From: VXYL01 sp965199915
Lineage (GTDB): Bacteria; Pseudomonadota; Gammaproteobacteria; Pseudomonadales; Azotimanducaceae
Reading direction: 5' to 3'
Assembly (NCBI GenBank): GCA_965199915.1
Contig: OZ241348.1
Span: 2,604,001 to 2,668,000 of the forward strand
Length of the DNA stretch: 64,000 nt
In this document: in pieces, positions 24,791 to 33,940 of the stretch
How the letters are laid out: each line of letters begins with the position of its first letter
How positions within the stretch are numbered: the stretch's first letter is position 1
The notes under the pieces: generated by a model
What the model was told of the DNA's origin: nothing
Databases searched by the model: none
The model's input: the letters and a program-made list of their open reading frames with translations, nothing else
Program-made: the position numbers and the translations under genes

Positions 24791-24876
24791 GCCCAGGTGC
24801 CGAAACTGGTAGACGGGCTGGATTTAGGTTCCAGTGTCCTTGTGGCGTGAGGGTTCGAGTCCCTCCCTGGGCACCA
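24791..24876 (+). tRNA. tRNA-Leu(UAG)
   Basis: An 86-base cloverleaf with encoded CCA: acceptor GCCCAGG...CCTGGGC, anticodon loop TTTAGGT (anticodon UAG), a class II variable arm (TGTCCTTGTGGCGTG) and T-loop TTCGAGT. It is divergent from tRNA-Leu(UAA), with 85 bases between their 5' ends. Confidence 0.95.
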
Positions 24877-24906
24877 ACCGCGGGACGTTCGTCGCCGGCA
24901 ACCACG

Positions 24907-25704
24907 CTACCAGCTGTTGCGCAGCTCGCGCAGACGCAGGAACACCTCTTTCGGTGTTGGGGCGTCCGGCAGATCCGGAAACGCTTCGCGCAGCCGCGCG
25001 ATCACCGCCGGACTTTCCAAGCGAAAAAACGTGTTCACGGTTTTCTCCTGCGCCAGCGTGGTCACAAGCGGTTGCCGCGGATCGTGGCTGCTCTCCAGTT
25101 CGGCGAGCAAGTCGGCGGCGGCTTTGTTGTCCGGTTCGCGGTCCAGCGTGAAGGCGAGGTTGTTTGTGATGTAGTCGTGGCCGGGGTACACAAGGGTGTC
25201 GTCCGCCAACGCGGCCAGTTGCTCGCGGAAAGTGTTGTAGAGCTCTTCCGGATGGCCGCCGCCGTGACAGTTGCCGGCGCCGGCGTTGAACAGCGTGTCG
25301 CCGCTGAACAGCGCGGGCTGATCGGTCTTGGAGAGCAGGCAGACGTGGCTCATGGTGTGTCCGGGCGTGTCGAGGGCGAGCAGCTCCACCGAATGGCCGA
25401 CGCGCACCACGTCGCCGGCGGCGAGTCCCACGTCCACATCCGCGATGCGCTCGCCGGCGCCGGCATGCGCCAACAAGCGCGCGCCGGTGGCCGCAACCAC
25501 GGGCCCGTTGCCGCCGGTGTGGTCGCCGTGCTCGTGCGTGTTGAGCACCTGCGTGATCGTCCAGCCCCTGTCCTTGGCGCGCGCGAGGCACTTGCGGTGA
25601 TCGAGCGGGTCGATCGCCATCGCCTCGCCGGTCTCCGAGCAGGCGACGAGGTAGTTGAAGTTGCGGTAGGCGTTGCCGGTCCAGATCTGCTCGACGAGCA
25701 TCAT
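24907..25704 (-). CDS. gloB: Hydroxyacylglutathione hydrolase (glyoxalase II) family protein
   Basis: A 265-residue metallo-beta-lactamase-fold protein with the binuclear metal motif THEHGDHTGGN (His57, His59, Asp61, His62), then TPGHTMSHVCL, FSGDTLFNAGAGNCHGG and VYPGHDY. A C-terminal HAGH domain ends KEVFLRLRELRNSW. Glyoxalase II hydrolyses S-lactoylglutathione in methylglyoxal detoxification. ATG 25704 and ATG 25701 are adjacent candidates. The frame is open much farther upstream, but that part is the antisense of the TonB receptor gene. It is divergent from the TonB receptor, with a 231-base gap that carries no gene. Confidence 0.9.
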   Translation of the reverse strand: MMLVEQIWTGNAYRNFNYLVACSETGEAMAIDPLDHRKCLARAKDRGWTITQVLNTHEHGDHTGGNGPVVAATGARLLAHAGAGERIADVDVGLAAGDVVRVGHSVELLALDTPGHTMSHVCLLSKTDQPALFSGDTLFNAGAGNCHGGGHPEELYNTFREQLAALADDTLVYPGHDYITNNLAFTLDREPDNKAAADLLAELESSHDPRQPLVTTLAQEKTVNTFFRLESPAVIARLREAFPDLPDAPTPKEVFLRLRELRNSW

Positions 25705-25935
25705 GGCGCGCGCTCCCGGTGCGTGTGGAAGTTCCGCGATCATGGCGTTGCCAACGCGCCGTGGCAAGAGCGGCAAGGGGGGAGAGGGGGAGAGGGTGTA
25801 AACGTACAGTAGAAATGTCCCCTTCTCCCTGCCCCGGTCGCTGGCGCGGACGTTGACTTTGACTTGACCCGTGTGCAACAAGCGAGTAAAAGGTGTTCGC
25901 AGACATTGAACGAGCAAACCGAAGGGGGGAGAGCC

Positions 25936-28809
25936 ATGTTCAAGCCGAGGAGTCTGATCCCGCTGGCGTGCGCCGCTGTCGCCGCGCCCGCGGTCGCCGA
26001 AACCGGCACCGAGCCGGACGAGGACGCGCGGTATGTGGAGGAGGTGATCGTCACCGGCGAGCGCGGGGAGATCAACGTCCTCGACCGGCCGATGACGGTC
26101 ACCGGATTCAGCCAAGCCACCATCGAGCGGCTGGGCATGCAGAACGCGGACGACTTGGAGGTGCTGGTGCCCGGCCTGCAGGTGGGCAACCGCAGCCAAG
26201 GCGGTGGCAAGAACGAAGACGACCACTTCTACATGCGCGGCATCGGTTCCGAGCGCACGGTGAACTTCTTCAGCGACACGTCCGTGGCGGTGTATGTGGA
26301 CGGCGTTTGGACCGACCAAACCTACGGCACCGACGGCTTGTTCGACGTCGAGCGGGTGGAAGTGGCGCGCGGGCCGCAAGGCACCACCGGCGGACGGGCG
26401 GCGATGGCCGGCTCCATCCACTACCACACGCGCAAACCCACCGACGACTTCGACATGCGCGTGAACACCGAATTCACCGATCAATTCTCGCAAAAGTGGT
26501 CGATCGCTTTCGGCGGGCCGATCATGGACAGCGGCTTCAGCTACCGCCTGGCCGCCAGCCTGACCACCGGCGACGGCGAGATCGAGAACGTCGCCAACGG
26601 GCCGGACGCCGCGGTGCCGGATCGCCTCATCCTCGCGCCGTCGCTGCGCTGGAAGAACGACCGCTGGGACGTCGTCGCCCGCTACTCCAACCAGAGGGAC
26701 ACCGGCACACCGCGCGCTTCCCTGCCGCTTGGCGCCAGAAACACCACCGACGAATACATCCTGGACGCCGAAGGCAATCCCGTCTGCGTGACGGACGAGG
26801 AGACCGGCCGGGAAGTGTGCCAGCGCAATCCCTTCTTCGGCGCCAACGTGGCGCCGGCGGTGGCGAACTGCGGCAACATCAACAACGACGGCACGCGCGA
26901 CGAGTTCAACATCATCTGCGATCCGGACGACCTGCAGTGGAAGGTGGCCTTCAACGCGCCCATCGCCATGGACAGTGCGGCCGAAAACGCCTCCATCGAC
27001 GCGGTCTTCGCGCTCACGGACACGTTGGAGCTGAACTACCGCTTCGGTTGGCGGGACGTGATCAACGACACCACCAACGACGGCGACCAACTGCCGCGCG
27101 AGGGGGGGGGCGTTTGTCCTTTCGACCATCCCAAGGTGGTGAGCGGACAGCTGACGGCTGGCCAGACGAGCCGCTACTGCGCGCTGGACGGCGGCGGCAA
27201 CGGCACGTTTGACGACAGCCGCATCAACTACATCTTCCAATCCGAACAGGTCAGCCACGAGGTGACCTTCCGCTCCAACATGGAAGGCAAGTTCAACTTC
27301 ACCGCCGGCATCACCACGCTGGCGGGCGAGGAACCCTACTTCTACAAGGACTGGAACTTCAGCTCGATCCGGAACGACTGGCTCTACGAGGACACGTCGG
27401 CGGCCTGCAACGCCGTTATCGAATCGCTGTACGGCGACGGTGGCAGCTTGAGCGGCGGTGAAAGCTGGCTGCTGCGCGATGTCTACACCAACCCGGCCGC
27501 CATGGCGCGGGCGGGGGCGGGGTTGAACGTCTACGCCTGCCCGGGGTCGCCGGAGATCGTCAACTATTCGCACACCGGCGTGGAGATGTTCACCGCCAAC
27601 CCGTCAGGCCACGCGAGCTCCTTCTTCGGCAGCTCCGAATACTCTTCCAGCGGCGCGTATTTCAATGGCGAGTTCGTGTTGAACGACGCGTGGACCGTGT
27701 TCGGCGGCGTGCGCCACGACTTGGACAAGAAGGACCACACGCAGGACTCCTTCGCCACCACCTTCGCCCGGGAAGCCGGCGACCTCAACACGCAGTGTAC
27801 CGACCACGTGTGTGCCGACGGCATCGCCTTCGTGCAGATCTCCGTGCGCGACTCCAGCATCGAGCGCTACGCCGGCAAGGCGGACTCCGAGTGGTCCGCC
27901 ACCACTTGGAACATCGGCGCGCAGTACCGTCCGCGGGATGACATGATGTATTACGCGCGCGTCTCCACGGGCTATCGACCGGGCGGGTTCTTCGGCTATG
28001 GCACCAGTGCGCCGCCGTGGGAGTTCGAGGCGGAGGAGCTCACCAACTACGAGGTGGGGCTGAAGGGCCTGTTCTTCGACAACCGGGTGCAGTTCTCCGG
28101 CACCTACTTCTTCCAAGACTTCAGCAGCCACTGGATTTACGCAAGCCGCTTGAAGGACGAAGCGGAGATAGCGCTGGACCCGGGCGGCGGTCCGCTCACC
28201 GGCGAAGTGACCGCGATAGAAGGCACCACCATCCAGGGCTTGGAGCTCGAAGGCGCTTGGCGGCTGCACGAGCGCTTCACCGTGCGCGGCTTCTACAACT
28301 ACCTGGACACCAGCATCGGCACCTACCCGGCGCTCTACCCGTTCGCCGTGCCGGGCGAACCCGGCGGCTGGAACTTCATTCCGTACACGGACGCCGAGGG
28401 CAACGCGCAGCTGGCATGGATCTTCGGTTCCGCGACACCGCGCCAGTTCGGCGGCAAGCAACTGCCCAACCAGCCCAAGCACAAGTATTCGCTCACGTTC
28501 GCTTGGGACGCGCCCATCCGCGCCGACTGGGGCTCGCTGGAGCTCCTCACCATCATGAACTACCGCAGCAAGAAGTTCGTGGAGATGCTCAACTTGGACG
28601 CCTACGCCATCGATCCGTACACGCGGTGGGACTTGCGCGCCAATTGGAGCTCCGCGGACTCCGCGTGGGGCGTGGCGTTGTACGTGCAAAACGCGCTGGA
28701 CCAAGCGGCGCTGCACATGTGGTCGCCCCGGGAAGGCGCCGGGCAGCCGTGGGGCACCTTGGTGGAGCCGCGGCGGATAGGCCTGCAAGTGACTTGGCAA
28801 GCGCAGTAG
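25936..28809 (+). CDS. TonB-dependent outer-membrane receptor
   Basis: A 957-residue receptor: signal peptide (FKPRSLIPLACAAVAAPAVA), TonB box EEVIVTGER near residue 35, plug domain (MTVTGFSQATIERLG, DDLEVLVPGLQVGNRS, FYMRGIGSERT, AVYVDGVWTDQ, VERVEVARGPQGTTGG), and a 22-strand-type barrel ending in an aromatic-rich strand (EPRRIGLQVTWQAQ). The ATG follows GGGGGGAGAG. A run of nine G (27102-27110) lies inside the barrel region. The next gene is a CRTAC1-like lipoprotein that may overlap its end; such pairs are often involved in capturing large substrates at the cell surface. Substrate is unknown: the plug pattern is of the general heme/siderophore/vitamin B12-like class, not the SusC class. 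Confidence 0.93.
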   Translation: MFKPRSLIPLACAAVAAPAVAETGTEPDEDARYVEEVIVTGERGEINVLDRPMTVTGFSQATIERLGMQNADDLEVLVPGLQVGNRSQGGGKNEDDHFYMRGIGSERTVNFFSDTSVAVYVDGVWTDQTYGTDGLFDVERVEVARGPQGTTGGRAAMAGSIHYHTRKPTDDFDMRVNTEFTDQFSQKWSIAFGGPIMDSGFSYRLAASLTTGDGEIENVANGPDAAVPDRLILAPSLRWKNDRWDVVARYSNQRDTGTPRASLPLGARNTTDEYILDAEGNPVCVTDEETGREVCQRNPFFGANVAPAVANCGNINNDGTRDEFNIICDPDDLQWKVAFNAPIAMDSAAENASIDAVFALTDTLELNYRFGWRDVINDTTNDGDQLPREGGGVCPFDHPKVVSGQLTAGQTSRYCALDGGGNGTFDDSRINYIFQSEQVSHEVTFRSNMEGKFNFTAGITTLAGEEPYFYKDWNFSSIRNDWLYEDTSAACNAVIESLYGDGGSLSGGESWLLRDVYTNPAAMARAGAGLNVYACPGSPEIVNYSHTGVEMFTANPSGHASSFFGSSEYSSSGAYFNGEFVLNDAWTVFGGVRHDLDKKDHTQDSFATTFAREAGDLNTQCTDHVCADGIAFVQISVRDSSIERYAGKADSEWSATTWNIGAQYRPRDDMMYYARVSTGYRPGGFFGYGTSAPPWEFEAEELTNYEVGLKGLFFDNRVQFSGTYFFQDFSSHWIYASRLKDEAEIALDPGGGPLTGEVTAIEGTTIQGLELEGAWRLHERFTVRGFYNYLDTSIGTYPALYPFAVPGEPGGWNFIPYTDAEGNAQLAWIFGSATPRQFGGKQLPNQPKHKYSLTFAWDAPIRADWGSLELLTIMNYRSKKFVEMLNLDAYAIDPYTRWDLRANWSSADSAWGVALYVQNALDQAALHMWSPREGAGQPWGTLVEPRRIGLQVTWQAQ
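27102..27110 (+). repeat. Poly-G tract (G9) inside the TonB receptor gene
   Basis: Nine consecutive G encoding Glu-Gly-Gly-Gly within PREGGGVCPF. Homopolymers of this length in surface-protein genes are classic sites of slipped-strand phase variation. Here the tract is in frame and the receptor reads through. Confidence 0.8.
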
Positions 28810-30497
28810 TTGACTGCGCCGCTGGAGCCGCCGAGAAAGCGCACGCGCCCGGGACGTTCGCCGGCGGCGTCCTGACTTTCGCCGCCGTTGCGGCCTTGGG
28901 CTGTGGCGGCGGGGGTTCCTCCGGCAACCCGCCGCCACCACCGCCCCCGCCGGCGGTGGAACCCGCCGGCCGAGCACCGGAACCCCCGCTGGCGCACTGC
29001 GCGGCGGATTCCGCCGGCAACGGCGCCTTCACCAACGTCACGCACGATCTCGGGCTTTGCTACGACGTGGCGGACGACGGCCGCGAGCGCACCGAGATCC
29101 GCTTGCAAGGCGGTGGCATCGCCCTAGCGGATATCGACCGCGACGGCCGCCTGGACCTGTACGTCACCCACGGGCGGAATCTGCGCGGCAGACTGTTCCG
29201 CTTCAACGGCGCGCGCTTCGTCGAGCGGGAGAACACCGGCGTCGCGCCGCGGGGCATCGACCAAGCGGCTTACTTCGTGGACGTGGACGAGGACGGTTGG
29301 CTGGACCTCATCTCCGTGCAGGAAGACGGCATTGAAGTGTTCTTCAACGACTGGTTCGGCCGTTTCCGGCCGAACGCCGGCGCCACCAACATCGAAAACA
29401 CCCGCGCCACCACCTCCATGGCCGCCGCCGACTACGACGGCGACGGCGATTTGGACCTCTTCTTCGCGCATTGGGGCACCGGCCACACCCACGGGCAAAC
29501 CGAGTTCCTGTGGGAGCAGAAAGGCCAAGGCACGTTCGCGGACGTGAGCTACCGCGTGCCCACCGAGGCCGCCGACGGGGTGGTCGGCGAATCCGAATAT
29601 TCGTTCACGCCGGTGTTCGCGGACTTCGACAACGACGGCGATGCGGACTTGCTGCTCGCCAGCGACTTCGGCTCCAGCCAAGTGCTGCGCAACATCGCCG
29701 GCGGCAACGCCTTCACCGATCTCACCACCGACGTGATCAGCGACGAGAACGGCATGGGCGGCACAGTGGCGGACTACGACAAGGACGGGGACTTGGATTG
29801 GTTCGTCTCCAGCATCTGGGATGCGGAGGTGGTCAACAACTGGACTGGCAACCGCCTGTACCGCAACGACGGCCAAGGTGTGTTCGAGGACGCCACCGAC
29901 GACGCCGGCGTGCGCCAAGGCGGCTGGGGCTGGGGCGCGTGCTTCGCGGACTTCGACAACGACGGCCATGCGGACCTGTTCCACACCAACGGCTACCCCG
30001 ACGAGGGCGGCGGCAAGTTCGAGGCGGACCCGTCGCGCCTGTTCATGGCGAACGGCGACGGCACGTTCACCGAGCGGGCGACGGCGCTGGGCCTCGACCA
30101 CACCGACCAGGGACGCGGCGTGGCCTGCGCGGACTACAACGACGACGGCAAGGTGGACGTGTTCATCGCCAACAACGGCAAATCGCCCACCGTGTTCCGC
30201 AACGACCACGCCAACGGCAACGCCTACCTCGCCATCGACTTGGCCGGGCCGGACGGCAACCCCCAAGGCATCGGCGCCCGCGTGCTGGTGGAAAGCGCCT
30301 CCGGACGCCAACTCGCCGAGATGCGCCTGGGCGAGGGCTACCTCTCCCAAGCCCCGGCGCGCCTGCACTTCGGCATGGGCCGCGACCGCTCGGCCAGAGT
30401 GGAGGTGCGCTGGCCCGGCCCCGACGCCGAGACCACCATCGTCCACGACATCGCCATCTCGCAACGCAACGTCATCCGCCATCCGGCAAGGCGGTGA
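28794..30497 (+). CDS. CRTAC1-like FG-GAP/VCBS repeat lipoprotein with ASPIC/UnbV domain
   Basis: About 567 residues. A lipobox (TFAAVAALGC) is followed by a glycine/proline-rich linker, then FG-GAP/VCBS-type calcium-binding repeats with DxDxDG turns: ALADIDRDGRLDLYVTHGR, DVDEDGWLDLISV, DYDGDGDLDLFFA, DFDNDGDADLLLA, DYDKDGDLDWFV, DFDNDGHADLF, DYNDDGKVDVFIA. The C-terminus is an ASPIC/UnbV domain (GIGARVLVESASGRQLAEMR, GYLSQAPARLHFGMG). The start is uncertain: no ATG exists near the lipobox and TTG 28794, inside the end of the TonB receptor gene, is the best candidate. Beta-propeller lipoproteins of this type often sit next to TonB receptors and may present ligand to them. Confidence 0.85.
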   Translation: MASAVVDCAAGAAEKAHAPGTFAGGVLTFAAVAALGCGGGGSSGNPPPPPPPPAVEPAGRAPEPPLAHCAADSAGNGAFTNVTHDLGLCYDVADDGRERTEIRLQGGGIALADIDRDGRLDLYVTHGRNLRGRLFRFNGARFVERENTGVAPRGIDQAAYFVDVDEDGWLDLISVQEDGIEVFFNDWFGRFRPNAGATNIENTRATTSMAAADYDGDGDLDLFFAHWGTGHTHGQTEFLWEQKGQGTFADVSYRVPTEAADGVVGESEYSFTPVFADFDNDGDADLLLASDFGSSQVLRNIAGGNAFTDLTTDVISDENGMGGTVADYDKDGDLDWFVSSIWDAEVVNNWTGNRLYRNDGQGVFEDATDDAGVRQGGWGWGACFADFDNDGHADLFHTNGYPDEGGGKFEADPSRLFMANGDGTFTERATALGLDHTDQGRGVACADYNDDGKVDVFIANNGKSPTVFRNDHANGNAYLAIDLAGPDGNPQGIGARVLVESASGRQLAEMRLGEGYLSQAPARLHFGMGRDRSARVEVRWPGPDAETTIVHDIAISQRNVIRHPARR

Positions 30498-30630
30498 CCG
30501 CGTCGCGCGCGGCCGCCTCGGGCCGCTCGTTGAAGCCGGCTGAAAAAACAACGCAACGGGTGTACTGTTAGCGTGTTCGCACTCGGCATTGGCTGGCGCG
30601 CACCCTGCGCCGCGATCTTGGAGGGAAGGG

Positions 30631-31524
30631 ATGGAGCAATTGACGAGACTTCTGACCGGACAGCTGGCATTTGTCAAAGCGTTCCTGCTATTCGGCGCAC
30701 CTAGCACGGCGTTGGCGCTGGGAGAATTCCAAGGCTGCGGCAGCGTGTCGATCGCGTGTGGGTCGTTTTGCACGGCGTGGGAGCAATGCGTGACGGGAGG
30801 CGGGGAGGGCCTCTGCGACGAGGAATGGAGCGCCCTGCAAAGCTGCATCAGCATACCGGAGGTGGTGGTTATTGGCACACGAATCGACACGTCCATACGC
30901 CACCGTCCGCCTCCGCCGCCTCCCCCACCTCCCCCACCTTGGCCAGATTCGTCCTCACCGGTGCCTCCTGACGAGGACGACGATGACGAAGACGAAGAGG
31001 AGGAGGAGGTGCAGTGCGGCGCCGGCTCATCGGGGCCGGTGTCCACCTCGGTCGGCACATCGGTGGTCCACGGCAACTTCTCAGCGACGCAAAGGTATGG
31101 CGCTCAGATGCCTGGGCCTGTGGAGCTAGGGTCGGCTGTCCAACAATCTATCATTGACGCGAATCTACCTCGGGAAGCAAATCTCCGCGACGGATCCACT
31201 GCCAATCAAAAGCAGGGCCGGTACGGCGTCGAGTCAAGCTACCTATTTGTGAACAACACTGTGGTTGAATACAAGACGACCGGGTGCGGTCCCAATGACG
31301 CCTGCTGCACCACGACGTTTACCGCGGCTTTGGACGACGGTTTCTGGGACGTGACCGACTTGCCGTGGTTTGGCAGTTATCTCGGTTGCTCCGCACCGGA
31401 CGGGATCCGCCCGAATTGCGAAGTAACTGATGGATTGCCATATGCCTTTGTGCCGTTTACTTGGACGATCGAGTACGACAATCCGAAACGGAAACGCAAA
31501 AAACGGAAACGCAAAGATGAATGA
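30631..31524 (+). CDS. Unrecognised secreted protein with Pro- and Asp/Glu-rich linker and TonB-box-like motif
   Basis: A 297-residue protein behind a strong GGAGGGAAGGG. Residues 1-29 look like a signal peptide. A cysteine-rich segment follows (CGSVSIACGSFCTAWEQC, LQSC). Then EVVVIGTRIDTS resembles the TonB box of outer-membrane receptors, and a run of eleven prolines and an acidic D/E run lead to a C-terminal half with paired cysteines (TTGCGPNDACCTT) and a highly basic end (KRKRKKRKRKDE). No family is recognised. Its last eight bases overlap the start of the next gene, so the two are co-translated. G+C in the C-terminal part is lower than in its neighbours. Confidence 0.65.
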   Translation: MEQLTRLLTGQLAFVKAFLLFGAPSTALALGEFQGCGSVSIACGSFCTAWEQCVTGGGEGLCDEEWSALQSCISIPEVVVIGTRIDTSIRHRPPPPPPPPPPPWPDSSSPVPPDEDDDDEDEEEEEVQCGAGSSGPVSTSVGTSVVHGNFSATQRYGAQMPGPVELGSAVQQSIIDANLPREANLRDGSTANQKQGRYGVESSYLFVNNTVVEYKTTGCGPNDACCTTTFTAALDDGFWDVTDLPWFGSYLGCSAPDGIRPNCEVTDGLPYAFVPFTWTIEYDNPKRKRKKRKRKDE

Positions 31525-33211
31525 TGTGCCCGCGAAGAACCCTGGACGAGGCCGGCTTGCCTTGTGGTTGGTGCTGACCGCCACCATCGCCGGTGGCGGC
31601 TGGCTGTGGCAGTCGTCGCGCGGGACGGGGCTGGAGACAAAGCGCGACCAGCCCCCAGCAGCCGTTCCGCTGCCCGTGATCGAGACCGCCCGGCCTCCGC
31701 AGCCGGGGGCCGGCGAACATCCGCTGGTGCGATTGGCCCGCAGCTCGCCCGCCGATGCTTGGCGGGCCGCCGCCGCGCTTCCGCAGTCGCGCTTCCGCAA
31801 GTCCCTCCGCAAGTTCATCGCGGCGCTGTGGGTCGAAAGGGACCCGAAAGGCGCGATGGACACCTTCGAGGGCATGGACGAGGAGCGCATGCCCGCGGAG
31901 TGGATGTTCGAGCTGCTGGCGCGATGGATGGCGGTGGACGAGGAGGCCGCCGCCGACTGGGCGTTGGCGACGCCGGCCGGTCGTCCGCAGCGGTTGATGG
32001 CCGGCGCCATCGACTGGATGTTGGACCACGGCAAGCCGCGCGAAGCGACGGTCGCCGCCGCCGAACGCATGCTCCGGCGCTGGGCGCGACGCGAGCCGGA
32101 GGCGGCATGGAGCGTTGCGTCCGCGGACGGCTTGGCGTCCGCGCGGACGTTGCTGCGCAGCGTGGCGGAGGTATGGATCGAGAGTGACCCGTACACAGCG
32201 CTGGAGGCCGCGATTGCCCATAGTCAAGGGCTGGTTGCCGACCGCGCTTGGGTTGCGGACCTCGCCGCCGAATGGGCCCGGGCGGCACCGCGAGAGGTCG
32301 CGGATTGGGTATTGGCGCTGCCGCCGCCGTCCCGCTGGAAATTGCTGCTCGCCGCGGCGCACGCGCCCCTCTCGGTGGAAGCGCCGGAGGCGGCTTTGGC
32401 CTTCGCCCGCGAGTTCGAGGCGGAGATGGGCGCAGCTTACCACGAACCGTTGTACGGCCGGCAACTGCAAGCGTTGCTCGGCGACGACCCACGCGCGTTG
32501 GCAGACTGGCTCGCGTCGCAGCCGGATGAGAGCTTGCGGATGATCCAGACGGCGCGGGTCGCTACGTTGTACATCGCGACCCGTCCGGACGAGGTGTTGC
32601 AATGGGCGCTCGGGTTGCCGGAGAAGGAGTCGGCGAGGGCACTCCGCGTGATTGTCCGGGCCACGGCGGAACAAGACCCCGGCGACGCGAAGGACATCGT
32701 GCTCAACGTGGTTGATCCGGTGCGCCAAGTCGGGGCGGCGCGTAGCTTTGTGGCGCACTGGGCCGCGGACCTAGGCCAGCCGGATGCGGCGCACCGGTGG
32801 GTGACGGAGAAGCTCCCGCGCTCGGTCCGCCTAGAAGTGAACAGAGACCTATTTCCCCTTTGGGCGGCCCACGATGCTGCCGGAGCCGTGTCGGCTGCGA
32901 AGCAAATCGCCGATGCGGACGAGCGTCTCGCCGCCAAGACGGCCGCTTTGCAAGGTTTGCTCTTGGGACCGGACGGCGACGACACACCGGAGCGGCTGCA
33001 CACGAGAATGCTCGCATTCGACGAGCTGTACCAAGAGGTCGTCACCCCCTCCCGGCCGCACCTCGACTACGGAGGCTTCGCGTCACACACGCTCTACCAA
33101 TACTGGAAAGATGTCGATCCGGGCCGGGCGTACAAGTACGAGGCGATGGCGAAGCGCTACGCGAAATGGTCGCCCGCACAGGCAACCAACCCGTCCATGA
33201 TGCGCCGGTAG
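31517..33211 (+). CDS. Unrecognised membrane-anchored helical-repeat protein
   Basis: A 564-residue protein. A hydrophobic anchor (LALWLVLTATIAGGGWLW) near the N-terminus is followed by a proline-rich linker and a long all-helical region. This region has a loose repeat of about 35-40 residues built around W-x-x-x-D/E-P-x-x-A (for example LWVERDPKGAMDTFEGM, WIESDPYTALEAAIAHS, WARAAPREVADWVLALP), resembling HEAT- or TPR-like solenoids seen in large envelope proteins of several phyla. No enzymatic motif is seen. It overlaps the preceding secreted-protein gene by eight bases and probably acts with it at the periplasmic face. Confidence 0.7.
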   Translation: MNDVPAKNPGRGRLALWLVLTATIAGGGWLWQSSRGTGLETKRDQPPAAVPLPVIETARPPQPGAGEHPLVRLARSSPADAWRAAAALPQSRFRKSLRKFIAALWVERDPKGAMDTFEGMDEERMPAEWMFELLARWMAVDEEAAADWALATPAGRPQRLMAGAIDWMLDHGKPREATVAAAERMLRRWARREPEAAWSVASADGLASARTLLRSVAEVWIESDPYTALEAAIAHSQGLVADRAWVADLAAEWARAAPREVADWVLALPPPSRWKLLLAAAHAPLSVEAPEAALAFAREFEAEMGAAYHEPLYGRQLQALLGDDPRALADWLASQPDESLRMIQTARVATLYIATRPDEVLQWALGLPEKESARALRVIVRATAEQDPGDAKDIVLNVVDPVRQVGAARSFVAHWAADLGQPDAAHRWVTEKLPRSVRLEVNRDLFPLWAAHDAAGAVSAAKQIADADERLAAKTAALQGLLLGPDGDDTPERLHTRMLAFDELYQEVVTPSRPHLDYGGFASHTLYQYWKDVDPGRAYKYEAMAKRYAKWSPAQATNPSMMRR

Positions 33212-33259
33212 AGCCCCCGCAGAGCTTGCAGTCGCATCGACGTGTCTTTATGTGTCTCT

Positions 33260-33940
33260 ATGAAGCGTACTGCCTTGAGCTTGTTCACGTCCGGTGGGGT
33301 CGGGGACATTGCCGTGCGCCAAGCCGGCTTCGACATTCTGGTGTCCAACGAGAAGCTTGAGGATCGCCACGCCCTGTTCGCCTTCAACTTCCCCTCCACA
33401 TGCGCCATCACTGGCGACATCTGGGAGCAGTCGGGCCGCATCGAGTCCGAGACGCGACAGCGCCTTCGCGGGCGCGACCTGCACTTGCTGTACGCCACCC
33501 CGCCCTGCCAAGGCATGTCGAAGAACGGCAGGGGCAAGCTGCTGAGTGCCGTCCGGGCTGGCCGCAAGCCGCCGCTGGACGAACGCAACAGGCTCATCGT
33601 CCCAACGATGCAACTCGCCCGCCGGCTTCGACCGGAGACGGTGCTGTTGGAGAACGTCCCCGAAATGGCGGACACCATCATCTTGGACGAACACGGCCGC
33701 CCGACCCCCATCCTTGGCTACGTCGAGCGAACCTTGGGTGCCGAATACGTCGGGCGCGCGGAGGTGGTGGAGTTCGCCGACTACGGGGTGCCCCAGTGCC
33801 GACAACGCCTGATCACCGTCTACTCGCGCCACCCGCGCATCGCGGATTGGCTTGGGAGCTGCGGCACCCTCATGCCGACGTCAACGCACGCGGCGAGCGG
33901 TCGCGGCGCGGCACGCCCACCTTGGCGTTGGACGGCATGA
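33260..33940 (+). CDS. DNA cytosine-5 methyltransferase, C-terminally truncated
   Basis: A 226-residue protein with methyltransferase motifs I (LSLFTSGGVGDIAVRQAGF), IV (ATPPCQGMSKNGRG, nucleophile Cys83), VI (ENVPEM, residues 131-136) and VIII (QCRQRLI, residues 179-185). The target-recognition region and motifs IX-X that should follow STHAASGRG are missing: the frame ends 37 residues after motif VIII. A full enzyme is about 330-450 residues. Homology to the family seems to stop near 33905, where the next gene's family begins in another frame, suggesting a deletion that fused two genes. Without motif X and a recognition domain, activity alone is doubtful. A GTG at 33242 is an alternative start. 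Confidence 0.8.
   Translation: MKRTALSLFTSGGVGDIAVRQAGFDILVSNEKLEDRHALFAFNFPSTCAITGDIWEQSGRIESETRQRLRGRDLHLLYATPPCQGMSKNGRGKLLSAVRAGRKPPLDERNRLIVPTMQLARRLRPETVLLENVPEMADTIILDEHGRPTPILGYVERTLGAEYVGRAEVVEFADYGVPQCRQRLITVYSRHPRIADWLGSCGTLMPTSTHAASGRGAARPPWRWTA

Noticed and set aside
24907..27573. An 888-codon minus-strand frame
   Set aside because: The upstream two thirds are the antisense of the TonB receptor. Glyoxalase II starts at 25704.
30901..31010. Tandem-repeat region (CCGCC/CCTCC and GAG/GAC runs) as a CRISPR or satellite
   Set aside because: It is low-complexity coding sequence for polyproline and polyacidic linkers in frame with the gene at 30631-31524. No CRISPR array was seen anywhere in the window.
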